DNA of 32,204 bases from Bacillota bacterium (GTDB taxonomy: Bacteria > Bacillota > Clostridia > Saccharofermentanales > DTU023), in NCBI GenBank assembly GCA_029570375.1, contig JAKPXB010000044.1, forward strand, positions 1 through 32,204, given 5' to 3'. The notes under the pieces are model-generated. The model did not search any database. It saw nothing but the letters and a program-made list of their open reading frames with translations, and was not told the DNA's origin. Positions 15,590 to 23,100 of the stretch are shown piece after piece; position 1 is the stretch's first letter, and each line of letters begins with the position of its first letter. A program made the position numbers and the translations under genes.

Positions 15590-16415
15590 AAAAACGGGAA
15601 TAGCGACGCGTGAGCAGATTGAGAAGCTCCTCCCCTCTCCCGGGCGGAGAGCGGAAGGCCCCTACGCGGTGATGGAATGTTTCCAGAAAATCCCATGCAA
15701 TCCCTGCAGCACATCCTGCGCGTTTCACGCGATTCTTCCGATGGATGATATAAACGACATCCCCTCCGTCACGCCGGATAAATGCACAGGCTGCGGCGCG
15801 TGTGCCGCTGTCTGCCCCGGGCTTGCCATCTTCATTATCGATGAGAGCAAGGGCGGCGGGACGGGTACCGTTACCCTCCCCTATGAGTTCAGGCCGCTGC
15901 CCGGCATAGGAGAAACAGTAAAGGCCGTAAACCGCGCGGGAGAAGTGGTCGGAGACGCCGTCGTGACCCGCGTTCTTCCGGGTAAAAAGACGAAGACGCC
16001 TCTCGTGACGATTGAAGTGCCATTATCTCTCGTTCATGAGGTTCGCTTTATCCGATGCGAGGCACATCAGGAGGAGGATCCCAGCGTGGCGGATACGCTG
16101 CGGGAGATACCGGCTCCGCCGCAAACAGCTGACATCGGGGAACAGGACGACGAAGTTGTCATCTGCCGCTGCGAAGGCGTCACGCTCAGAGAGATCCGCG
16201 ATCTGATCCGTGAAGGCTACACGACAGTCGACGAAATTAAGCGCATCAGCCGGGCCGGCATGGGGCCCTGCCAGGCACGCACATGCGGACCGCTGATCGC
16301 CGCGGAGATCGCGAGGATGACGGGGGAGCCTTTGGGATCTGTCGCGCCTTCGGCACACCGCGCGCCGGTCAAGCCCCTGCCCATCGAGTTTTTCTTAGGA
16401 GGCGATACAGAATGA
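15582..16415 (+). CDS. Fe-S electron-transfer subunit: 4Fe-4S domain plus BFD-like 2Fe-2S domain
   Basis: The ATG at 15582 sits seven bases after AAAGGAGG and overlaps the previous gene by eight bases. The N-terminal half has a cysteine cluster (CFQKIPCNPCSTSCAF) and a classic 4Fe-4S motif (CTGCGACAAVCPGLAIF). The middle (about residues 90-165) is a beta-rich segment (VKAVNRAGEVVGDAVVTRV). The C-terminal part has the BFD pattern: VICRCEGVTLREIRDLI, then GPCQARTCGPLIAAEIA. It would link the 2Fe-2S small subunit and the two flavoproteins. Its role is inferred from the domains and the operon position; such fused subunits accompany multisubunit proline/hydroxyproline dehydrogenases in Clostridia and archaea. 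Confidence 0.85.
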   Translation: MLEKTGIATREQIEKLLPSPGRRAEGPYAVMECFQKIPCNPCSTSCAFHAILPMDDINDIPSVTPDKCTGCGACAAVCPGLAIFIIDESKGGGTGTVTLPYEFRPLPGIGETVKAVNRAGEVVGDAVVTRVLPGKKTKTPLVTIEVPLSLVHEVRFIRCEAHQEEDPSVADTLREIPAPPQTADIGEQDDEVVICRCEGVTLREIRDLIREGYTTVDEIKRISRAGMGPCQARTCGPLIAAEIARMTGEPLGSVAPSAHRAPVKPLPIEFFLGGDTE

Positions 16416-17566
16416 ATTTACCGAAATCAGCATCTGTCGTCATTGTCGGGGGAGGCATCTCCGGCTGCGCGATCGCCTGGAATCTGGCGAATCGCGGCGT
16501 GAAAGATATTGTCGTCCTTGAGAAAGACACGCTCGCAAACGGGTCAACCGGACGCTGCGGCGCCGGCATCCGCATGCAGTGGGGGGCGGAGAAGAACTGC
16601 CGGCTCGCGCAGTTCTCCGTCAACTTTTTTGAGAACGCGAACGACATTCTCGCCTATGAGCGCGACATCGAGTTTGAGCAGAGCGGATACCTGATCATCG
16701 CGGCGAACGAGGCGGAAGCGCAGCAGTTCAGAAAAAACGTCGCGCTTCAGAACAGCCTCGGGATCCCCTCTGTATTTCTGAGTCCGGAAGAAGCGACGGC
16801 GATTGTCCCCTACATCAACGCGACACAGTTCGTCGCCGCGACTTTCTGCCAGAAAGACGGGCACCTGAACCCGTTCCACACGACGGACGCCTTTGCGATC
16901 GCCGCCGAGCGGCTGGGCGTCAGGATATTCAAACACACCGAAGTGACCGGCATTGAGGTAAAAAACAACCGCATTGAAAGCGTGGACACAACGGGCGGGC
17001 GCATCGCGACGCACATCGTCGTCAACGCCGCCGGAGGATGGTCTAAGGCGATTGGCAAGATGGCGGGTGTCGATGTCCCTGTCTATGTGCAGCGCCATCA
17101 GATTCTCGTCACAGAGCCTCTGGAGCCCATACTGGGGCCGATGGTCATGGGGTTCTCCTATAACATCTATATCCAGCAGGTTCCCCACGGATCGATCATC
17201 ATGGGGCGGAGTGACCACACGGAGCCGCGGGACTTCCGCACGACATCGGGCTGGAAGTTCATTGAAGAAATGACGAAGACATGCGGCACGCTCCTCCCCT
17301 ATCTCAGGACGGCGAAAATCCTGAGGCAGTGGGCGGGGCATTACTGCATGACAGAAGACGCGCAGCCGATCTACGGGCCTGTCCCCGAAGTCGAGGGCAT
17401 GTATCTCGCCTGCGGATTCAGCGGACACGGGTTTATGCTCGCCCCTGCCACCGCTGAGCTGATCAGCGAGATGATTCTCGGTGAGCCGCTGACGATCGAT
17501 GTATCGGACCTCGATATCGGCCGCTTCAAAAGGCGGGAACTGGTGCGGGAGCAATCTGTCGTTTAG
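16412..17566 (+). CDS. DadA-family FAD-dependent amino/imino-acid dehydrogenase catalytic subunit (PDH-beta/HcnC-like)
   Basis: The 384-residue DAO-fold flavoprotein starts at ATG 16412 (TAGGAGG nine bases upstream) and overlaps the previous stop by four bases (ATGA). Motifs are VVIVGGGISGCAIAWNLANR, VVLEKDTLANGSTGRCGAGI, VVNAAGGWSKAIGKMAG, VYVQRHQILVTEP and the C-terminal GMYLACGFSGHGFMLAPATA. It resembles the beta subunit of multimeric L-proline dehydrogenase and sarcosine oxidase beta. With a P5C dehydrogenase in the same operon the likely substrate is L-proline, or a hydroxyproline isomer. No folate-binding domain is present, which argues against sarcosine. Exact substrate assignment is inference. 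Confidence 0.88.
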   Translation: MNLPKSASVVIVGGGISGCAIAWNLANRGVKDIVVLEKDTLANGSTGRCGAGIRMQWGAEKNCRLAQFSVNFFENANDILAYERDIEFEQSGYLIIAANEAEAQQFRKNVALQNSLGIPSVFLSPEEATAIVPYINATQFVAATFCQKDGHLNPFHTTDAFAIAAERLGVRIFKHTEVTGIEVKNNRIESVDTTGGRIATHIVVNAAGGWSKAIGKMAGVDVPVYVQRHQILVTEPLEPILGPMVMGFSYNIYIQQVPHGSIIMGRSDHTEPRDFRTTSGWKFIEEMTKTCGTLLPYLRTAKILRQWAGHYCMTEDAQPIYGPVPEVEGMYLACGFSGHGFMLAPATAELISEMILGEPLTIDVSDLDIGRFKRRELVREQSVV

Positions 17567-17645
17567 ACACTATCCGCGTAGCAGCATGACGGCGGAGATC
17601 GAGCGGCAAAGACGATTCATTCTTCTCACATCCTGGGTTTTCGTG

Positions 17646-17686
17646 AGGGACGGCTCTTTTGTCATCGCGGCGAAAGAGCCGTCCCT
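17646..17686. terminator. 14-bp palindromic element between the proline-type operon and dut
   Basis: AGGGACGGCTCTTT (17646-17659) pairs perfectly with AAAGAGCCGTCCCT (17673-17686). It lies between two convergent genes, seven bases from the dut stop. No T-run follows on either strand, so it may be a repeat element (GGGACGG ends) that also acts as a bidirectional transcription barrier. Confidence 0.6.
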
Positions 17687-17692
17687 ATGATT

Positions 17693-18304
17693 CTACACGC
17701 CTGTTGAGCCGAAGCCGCCCCCTCTGTCGCTGCCGATCGCCGCGACATCGTCGACCGCCGTCATTACGGGAATCGTCACTTCAGAGAATACGAGCTGCGC
17801 GATGCGGTCGCCTCTGTGAACATAGATGCTGCCGAGCGGGTGCCCTTCTTCGTCGACGAAAATCGTCGGGTCGTGAAACGTGAGCGGCAGCGTATAGCCG
17901 GTTAGTTTCTTGAAATAGGCGGCTGCCGGCATCGCCTGATAGTGTCTGTGGAAGCTTTCTAGGATTTCGGGATGTTTCAGCAGATACGGCACGGGGTCGA
18001 AGAGCGGCGCCGTGTTCTCGCAGATGATCGAAACGACGCCGCGGTAGTCCGCGTCGATTGTCCCTGGAGTGTTCGCGATCCGGAGGCTCGTCCTGAGCGA
18101 TAACCCGCTCCGCGGCCTCACCTGCGCTTCCAGACCGGGCGGCATGGCGATTCTGATACCCGTTGGGACGATAACCGTCTGTCCCGGCTCAATTACCGTG
18201 TCGCCAAACGCGTAGAGATCAAATCCCGCCGCCTGCGAAGAGGCGCGCTCCGGCATTTTTGCGCCGTCTTCCAGCGCGATAAAAACTGTGTTCTCCTGTC
18301 CCAT
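17693..18304 (-). CDS. dut: dUTP diphosphatase with an insertion between motifs 3 and 4
   Basis: It hydrolyses dUTP to dUMP, keeping uracil out of DNA. All five trimeric-dUTPase motifs are visible: AAGFDLYA (1), RPRSGLSLR (2), GTIDADYRG (3), RGDRIAQLVF (4) and the flexible C-terminal DRGGGFGSTG (5). At 203 residues it is about 55 longer than usual. The excess lies between motifs 3 and 4, from PLFDPVPYLL to the segment before GSIYVHRGDR. It follows zapA by six bases in the 3D protein - rsmA - zapA - dut operon. Confidence 0.93.
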   Translation of the reverse strand: MGQENTVFIALEDGAKMPERASSQAAGFDLYAFGDTVIEPGQTVIVPTGIRIAMPPGLEAQVRPRSGLSLRTSLRIANTPGTIDADYRGVVSIICENTAPLFDPVPYLLKHPEILESFHRHYQAMPAAAYFKKLTGYTLPLTFHDPTIFVDEEGHPLGSIYVHRGDRIAQLVFSEVTIPVMTAVDDVAAIGSDRGGGFGSTGV

Positions 18305-18310
18305 CTGCTG

Positions 18311-18886
18311 TCACACCGTTTCTGTCTCTCCCCCGGATTCAGTTTGAGCCGAGGAAGGTGAATCGCCGTCCTGCTCCTGTTCCTGTTCTCCCCCATCCTG
18401 TCCGCCGAGCGCGTCTTCAATTGTCATCTGCAGGTCGCCGAGAAGCCGCTTGTAACCCCTCCTGGCGCGGCGGGGGGTGGGACGGTTCTCCTCTTCGTCC
18501 GGAGACGGCGCCCTTTCAGAGAGTTTCGTCTCATAGATCTCGCAGAGGTTGCGGTAATACAGCAGGTCTTTTTTCATCTGCCAGAACAGCTCGCGCTGCC
18601 GGATCAATTCCGATTTGATCTCTTCCGCTGTCTGTATGGCGAATTCTTTGTCAGCCAGAGCTGACTGCAGCTTCTGATGCGACTCTTCCATCAGTCCGAC
18701 CGCGTTGACAAGGGCCAATACCGCCTGCGCGACCTGGTTGAGCTGGGGAGACTTTTTCGCGACCTGATTCATCATGGCGTCGGCTGTCGCGGCGATGTCG
18801 CGCATTTTCTGCGGATCATCATGCGTCGTCAGCTGGTAGGTAATCTTCCCGATACGGGCTTGTATGCTTTCAACAGGAGCGCTCAC
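18311..18886 (-). CDS. zapA: ZapA-like cell division protein with long C-terminal tail
   Basis: The N-terminal 100 residues fit ZapA: ARIGKITYQLTTHDDPQKM, IAATADAMMNQVAKKSP and AQAVLALVNAVGLMEE, followed by a long helix that forms the coiled coil. ZapA binds FtsZ and bundles protofilaments at midcell. The GTG at 18886 is preferred because AGGAGG lies eight bases upstream; a TTG two codons earlier is too close to that site. The protein is about twice the usual length. The tail has an arginine-rich patch (PTPRRARRGYKR), then an acidic, Gln/Glu/Ser-rich end. Confidence 0.8.
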   Translation of the reverse strand: MSAPVESIQARIGKITYQLTTHDDPQKMRDIAATADAMMNQVAKKSPQLNQVAQAVLALVNAVGLMEESHQKLQSALADKEFAIQTAEEIKSELIRQRELFWQMKKDLLYYRNLCEIYETKLSERAPSPDEEENRPTPRRARRGYKRLLGDLQMTIEDALGGQDGGEQEQEQDGDSPSSAQTESGGETETV

Positions 18887-18913
18887 AGTCAAAACCTCCT
18901 CCCCGTCGTCTAT

Positions 18914-19789
18914 TTATGATACTGGATTCCCGGGCTTGTGAACAGAGCCGCCCGTCCGGAGTGTGAGATAGAGGTCTTTAAACTGAATAGGTGTCAGCTG
19001 TTCCGCCCGGATACCGGGATCACATGCGTGCTGTTCAAGAAAGGAAAGGAGCTCTGCACCCATGTTCTCCGGGGTGAACGCCAGCTTTAGGGCGTTCATG
19101 AGCGTTTTTCTTCTGAACTGAAAAAGACTTGTGATGAATCGATGAAAACCCGGATCGGCCGCCACCTGCTTATCGCTTTCATCCGACGAGGGGATGAGCG
19201 AGACAAGCGATGATGTCACATGCGGCGAAGGTGTGAACGACCGGCGCGGGACAGTATTCTCCACACGCCATATCCCGAACAGATTCGTCACGATCGAAAG
19301 TGTGCCGTATTTCTTCGTCCCCGGTCTGTTCATGAGCCGTTCCACTACATCCTCCTGAATCATGAAGAGAGCGCGCGCCATGGACGGCATTTGGCTGACC
19401 GCCAGCAGCACGAGTTCCGTCGTCAGATAATAAGGAAGATTGCCAAAAACGATCAGGCGCCCGGCCGGCGTTGCCGCGAGCGCATCAAAATCCACATGGC
19501 GCGCATCTTCGTAAACAACACGCGGTTTCGGATCAAGGGATGCGAACAAAGTTTCATGCAGCGGCCGGAATCGCGGATCGATCTCAACCGCGTAGACATC
19601 GCCGGATTCTTCGGCGATCCGCTTCGTTATAAAACCCGGCCCGGCGCCGAGTTCGACGACGCGGTCTCCGCGCGTCAGACCGAGAAGAGCGACAATACGC
19701 TCAATGACTCTGTCATCGGTAAGAAAAACCTGCCCGAGCGAATGCTTCGGCCTCAGGTCAAATTCGCGAAGCAGAGCCTGGTAAGACAT
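18914..19789 (-). CDS. rsmA: 16S rRNA (adenine1518/1519-N6) dimethyltransferase
   Basis: RsmA (KsgA) dimethylates two adenines in helix 45 of 16S rRNA late in 30S assembly. Motifs are RPKHSLGQVFL (usually GQNFL), RVVELGAGPGFITKRIA (SAM binding), VYAVEIDPRF, VYEDARHVDFD, the catalytic VFGNLPYYLTT, and FQFRRKTLMNAL near the C-terminus. The 291-residue reading from ATG 19789 gives the standard 14-residue lead; the frame is open to 19876 inside the upstream gene. It follows a 3D-domain protein, in keeping with the common Firmicutes order of a 3D-domain yabE-like gene, then rnmV, then rsmA, though rnmV is absent here. Confidence 0.95.
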   Translation of the reverse strand: MSYQALLREFDLRPKHSLGQVFLTDDRVIERIVALLGLTRGDRVVELGAGPGFITKRIAEESGDVYAVEIDPRFRPLHETLFASLDPKPRVVYEDARHVDFDALAATPAGRLIVFGNLPYYLTTELVLLAVSQMPSMARALFMIQEDVVERLMNRPGTKKYGTLSIVTNLFGIWRVENTVPRRSFTPSPHVTSSLVSLIPSSDESDKQVAADPGFHRFITSLFQFRRKTLMNALKLAFTPENMGAELLSFLEQHACDPGIRAEQLTPIQFKDLYLTLRTGGSVHKPGNPVS

Positions 19790-19815
19790 GATACGATTCA
19801 GCTGCTGAAAGGGTA

Positions 19816-21138
19816 TTACGGGGACGTAATGATATAGATACCGTTCGTCCAGTTTCTGCGCGTGAGCTTCGAACACTCATCCGCGTCGTAGCAGACGTCA
19901 AAATGAGAACCGCTCCTGTCGCCGACAACCGCCATACCGTACCCGATTACGAAGACCACCGTCCCCCGCGGGTACGTGCCGATCTCCGATTGCGGAACGG
20001 CGACAATTCCGCGCTGCGCGAGCAGGCCGCACGCGGTGCCGTGGCATGTCGGCGTGGTATGTCCGGCGAAGCACACGCCGCCGTTTACAGCAATGGAATG
20101 CCTGCAGACCGCAACGCCGTCATAGTGTGTGGCGCGTCTGCCAGGCATCAGCTGGACATAAGAAATCGTGACCCCGTCGACCGTTATCGTCCCGTTTCCG
20201 TTATCCGTAAACGTTTCATAGTGCCTGTTGATGGACGAACTGCCTTCTTTGTTGATCAGGCCGTATTGCTTCAGCAGCGCGTGGTTCGTGCGCGCAACGG
20301 CATTAGAGCCGCCTGAAGGCGGATTGACAAACGATACCGACCCTGATGGAGGTTTAACGGTCGTCGCCTGCGTGGCTGTAGTAACCGGCGGCGCGGCCGT
20401 GGAGGAGGGCGTCGGCTTCGTCGTCGCACTTGCCGATGGTCCGGAGGTCGGCGCTGTCGTTTTCGGCCTGACCGTCGTTGTGGTTGTAGTGGTTGTGGTC
20501 GGAGGTTCTGTCACAGGCCTGTACTTCGTGATGAAATCGCGGGAGACATAGCCGATCTCGTAGCCCGCCAGCCTCACTTTGGCCCATTCGCTGTTCAGGC
20601 CGATGACGCGCAGCGGCGTCCCGTAATCGAGTTTTCTCAGGACAGGAGCTTTTGTAGAGGGCTTCTCACGGAGGTTCAGACCGTTCTCGGAGTTCGCGTA
20701 ATAGCGGATGTCCACAGATTCAAAAGCCTCGGGATCGCGCGTTGTCGTCGTTTTGGGAGTGGTCGCAACTGTTGTCGTCGTTCCGGATGTGGTTTTAACC
20801 GCCGCCGCGGTTGTCGTTGGTTCCGCGGTGTCCTTTGCCGCGGACTCCTGTGTCGTCGGAGGTTCCGTGTCGGATGACGCGTAATCATTGTCCGGCGACA
20901 GTATTTCATCAACATGGAGATAGTGGCGGTCGATCAGCGCTTCTTCTCCGTCGGTAGTCTCTGACGGTCCGGTGATACCGGCGTCCGGTTTCGTCAGGTC
21001 GCCAAACGGAACGAAGACCGCCTGATCCCTGACGTCAGAGGTTGTGATGATACGCACGGAAAGCACAACAAGAACGGCTGCCACTAATACGAGGGTAGTC
21101 GTCATCAACATAGCGTCCAGATTACGTCTGCGCCGCAT
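19816..21138 (-). CDS. Membrane-anchored SH3b and 3D-domain cell-wall protein with Thr-rich linkers
   Basis: The 440-residue product starts at ATG 21138 (AAAGGAACC just upstream). A membrane helix lies near residues 10-30 (AMLMTTTLVLVAAVLVVLSV). A Thr-rich linker follows, then a bacterial SH3 domain (NGLNLREKPSTKAPVLRKLD, GYVSRDFITKY), and a second low-complexity Thr/Pro/Ser linker with ten consecutive threonines. The C-terminal 3D-like domain has GIVAVPQSEIGTYPRGTVVF, VIGYGMAVVGDRSGSHFDVC and YD, where three aspartates form the catalytic trio of lytic transglycosylase-like 3D domains. About 100 residues before it (NHALLKQYGLIN onward) are unassigned. It probably acts on peptidoglycan outside the cell. 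It heads the operon with rsmA, zapA and dut. Confidence 0.8.
   Translation of the reverse strand: MRRRRNLDAMLMTTTLVLVAAVLVVLSVRIITTSDVRDQAVFVPFGDLTKPDAGITGPSETTDGEEALIDRHYLHVDEILSPDNDYASSDTEPPTTQESAAKDTAEPTTTAAAVKTTSGTTTTVATTPKTTTTRDPEAFESVDIRYYANSENGLNLREKPSTKAPVLRKLDYGTPLRVIGLNSEWAKVRLAGYEIGYVSRDFITKYRPVTEPPTTTTTTTTTVRPKTTAPTSGPSASATTKPTPSSTAAPPVTTATQATTVKPPSGSVSFVNPPSGGSNAVARTNHALLKQYGLINKEGSSSINRHYETFTDNGNGTITVDGVTISYVQLMPGRRATHYDGVAVCRHSIAVNGGVCFAGHTTPTCHGTACGLLAQRGIVAVPQSEIGTYPRGTVVFVIGYGMAVVGDRSGSHFDVCYDADECSKLTRRNWTNGIYIITSP
20471..20502 (-). repeat. Triplet repeat encoding a poly-threonine run
   Basis: Repeated GTN triplets on the plus strand (ACN Thr codons on the minus strand) encode ten threonines in a row within the 3D-domain protein. 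A second Thr-rich stretch lies near 20745-20835. Such runs are prone to length change and resemble glycosylated cell-wall linkers. Confidence 0.6.
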
Positions 21139-21189
21139 TTGGTTCCTTTCAAACACAAAACAGAAGCGTCCGTCACTTCCTGTAGCGAT

Positions 21190-21218
21190 ATTTTATGACG
21201 TTTACAAGAAAAATGCAA
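21190..21218 (-). promoter_or_regulatory. Promoter of the 3D protein - rsmA - zapA - dut operon
   Basis: On the minus strand TTGCAT, exactly 17 bases, then TAAAAT. The -10 is about 50 bases before the ATG at 21138. Confidence 0.55.
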
Positions 21219-21414
21219 ACGACAGGCCGCCGCCACAGACTGATCCAGAATTTTGTTGGCTTTTACACGTGATAATCCCGCTCGCGGAGCATTTTTCTCA
21301 TACAGAAATCCGCGCTGCGGACGGCTGTGTCATCCGGATAACCGTCCTACCTGCGAAAGCCCGCCGCGTTTCATGTACACGGGAATCCGTCCTCCGGCGC
21401 GTACCGGGGGCATG

Positions 21415-21443
21415 TCGGCAGCGTTCGGCGGTTGTGATAAAAT
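21415..21443 (+). promoter_or_regulatory. Promoter of the sortase gene
   Basis: TCGGCA (21415-21420), 17 bases, then TAAAAT (21438-21443) preceded by TGA, making an extended -10 (TGATAAAAT). Confidence 0.6.
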
Positions 21444-21507
21444 AGGTGCAGCTGTTTTTGATGCTGCTAATATTACTTCTGTACACAATAGAAAGGCTGT
21501 CTTTCTT

Positions 21508-22755
21508 ATGAACAACCGTGAAAACCCTATAATGAACGGTTCAGAGCCGGCGATGAGAATTCCTCATTTCCTTGCCGGACGGAAAGATTTTCTTCCTTCC
21601 GACGCGCACAAAGATCCATCACAGGCGCATCTCCCCGACCGGGAGTTCGCCGCGGCTGACACCATCGGGCCGGAGACCGGCCATTCGTCCAACATGCGAA
21701 AACCGCTCATCCGCATGCGCGAACAGCAGAACATCCCTGTTTCTTCCGCTGAGAACCAGCCGGAAAGATACGCTGAAGCGCGCGGCGCAGAGCCACATAA
21801 GACAAATACGCTTGTCATGGCTAACGGGAGCCAGATAGGTATCGGTAATCATACGAACAGCTCAGACGTAAAAAGCGTGGATACAAAGAAATCCCACGCC
21901 ATGAAATCCGCCGGCAAAACGATGGCCGGTAAACCGGCGCTTAAGGAATTAAAGCGGACGGGCAATCCGGATGGCGGCTCTGATACATCCGGGCCTAAAT
22001 CGGAGAAGAACAGGCGCAAGAACCGCCTGATCTCTTTTATCCTGGCTGGTGTGGCCGTCCTCTGCTTCGGTCTGGGGATTTATTTCCTCGTCCTTCCGTC
22101 AATCGTCCACAAAAACCAGGATGAAGCCGCGCAGCAATTGCTTCAGAAGCTGAAGGAACAGGAACGCATTGGACACACCGGTGACGTTGAGATCACGGTC
22201 AAGGCGGGCGATGTGAATGCTCCCGGAAGCTTCAGCGCCGAGTACGATGTGATTTACCGCCCGGGTGAGAGCCGAAATGCCAACCCGCCCGTTTACTCCG
22301 AAGAACCTGTTGAACAGGATGCCATTATTACGATCAAGACCGATACCATCATGCGGATTCCTAAGATCGAACTGGAAATCGCTGTGGCGCCCAACGTCCG
22401 CTCGTCCTCTCTGTGGGTGCTCCCCGGCCACTACCCCTCGAGCGTGCAGCCGGGAGAGAAAGGTGTCGCCGCCTACTTCGGGCACAGGATGTACGGCAAG
22501 GGACGCCATTTCAACAGGCTGAACGAAGTCGAAAAAGGCGACCAGATCATCATTCAGCGCAAAGGGAAAATATACACCTATACAGTCGACGCCAATACCA
22601 TTATCGATCCTGCCGACCTGGGAGAATATGTCTTTGAAGAGACGAATAAAGAGAAAGTGCTCCTTATTACCTGCCACCCCATTCAGATGTCAGGCATCCC
22701 GAAATACAGGATTGCCGTGCAGGGACATCTGACAAAAGTTGAAAAAGTAAAATAG
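21508..22755 (+). CDS. Sortase (class D/E-like) with a long cytoplasmic N-terminus
   Basis: The catalytic domain has the sortase signature: the His in AAYFGHRMYGKGRHFNRL, the Cys in VLLITCHPIQMSG and the Arg in PKYRIAVQG. It is a membrane transpeptidase that joins LPxTG-like proteins to peptidoglycan or to each other. A single membrane helix lies near residues 175-195 (LISFILAGVAVLCFGLGIYF). Before it are about 170 charged, probably disordered residues, unusually long for a sortase. The ATG at 21508 has AGAAAGG 11 bases upstream. No LPxTG-type substrate or pilin gene is in the window. The class is uncertain: the TCHP and R spacing fits D or E better than A or B. Confidence 0.85.
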   Translation: MNNRENPIMNGSEPAMRIPHFLAGRKDFLPSDAHKDPSQAHLPDREFAAADTIGPETGHSSNMRKPLIRMREQQNIPVSSAENQPERYAEARGAEPHKTNTLVMANGSQIGIGNHTNSSDVKSVDTKKSHAMKSAGKTMAGKPALKELKRTGNPDGGSDTSGPKSEKNRRKNRLISFILAGVAVLCFGLGIYFLVLPSIVHKNQDEAAQQLLQKLKEQERIGHTGDVEITVKAGDVNAPGSFSAEYDVIYRPGESRNANPPVYSEEPVEQDAIITIKTDTIMRIPKIELEIAVAPNVRSSSLWVLPGHYPSSVQPGEKGVAAYFGHRMYGKGRHFNRLNEVEKGDQIIIQRKGKIYTYTVDANTIIDPADLGEYVFEETNKEKVLLITCHPIQMSGIPKYRIAVQGHLTKVEKVK

Positions 22756-22777
22756 ACAGGGCGGGCAGCGCGGCAGC

Positions 22778-22829
22778 GGGGACGGTTTTATCGCCGTCGA
22801 GGCGATCACTGTCCCCCTTTCTATTTTCT
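22778..22829 (+). terminator. Terminator of the sortase gene, with GGGACGG-type palindrome
   Basis: GGGGAC (22778-22783) pairs with GTCCCC (22811-22816), and ATCGCC (22790-22795) with GGCGAT (22801-22806), followed by CTTTCTATTTT. Its GGGGACGG start resembles the palindrome at 17646-17686. Confidence 0.75.
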
Positions 22830-22837
22830 CCTATAGC

Positions 22838-23077
22838 CTAATCGTAAAGATCGTCGAGTGAGAGTTCATTGAGAACTGTCAAAAGAATGGCGGCCTCTTC
22901 GCGCGAAAGAGTCACGCCTTTCCCCATTTTCTCGTGATCGGGAGACCAATCGCGGATATCGAGTTTAGGGTTCGCGCCATTCCAGCTGACGAAATTGAGC
23001 TCTCGGTTCCAACCGGATTTCGCGCTGCTTGAAAGCACCGCGAGTTCCTTTTTAATGTCGAATGAAAAATCTGCCAT
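22838..23077 (-). CDS. YdbC-like PC4-type single-stranded nucleic-acid-binding protein
   Basis: This 79-residue protein matches the YdbC family: FSFDIKKELAVLS, then GWNRELNFVSWNGANPKLDI and RDWSPDHEKMGKGVTLSREE. The family has the PC4 transcriptional coactivator fold and binds single-stranded DNA and RNA; its cellular role is not settled. ATAGGAG lies eight bases before the ATG. It is the last gene of a glgP-led unit and faces the sortase gene tail to tail. Confidence 0.9.
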   Translation of the reverse strand: MADFSFDIKKELAVLSSSAKSGWNRELNFVSWNGANPKLDIRDWSPDHEKMGKGVTLSREEAAILLTVLNELSLDDLYD

Positions 23078-23100
23078 TTCTTTTCTCCTATCATGATAAC

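Larger units (their letters stand above)
21139..21507. other. Divergent promoter region between the 3D-protein operon and the sortase gene
   Basis: This 369-base region holds the two promoters listed at 21190-21218 and 21415-21443. ORFs crossing it continue in frame into the sortase gene but start without ribosome sites, so I regard it as non-coding. The sortase mRNA would have a leader of about 60 bases. Confidence 0.5.

Noticed and set aside
16544-17554. Long minus-strand ORF (336 codons) opposite the DadA-like gene
   Set aside because: High-GC antisense shadow with no ribosome site or family motif; the plus-strand gene has full flavoprotein signatures.
17589-17690. Short plus-strand ORF ending AAKEPSL
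   Set aside because: It is mostly the translation of the palindromic element at 17646-17686.
20471-20502. Possible CRISPR-like or tandem DNA repeat
   Set aside because: It is a simple Thr-codon run inside a coding region, with no spacer-repeat structure. No CRISPR array is visible in the window.
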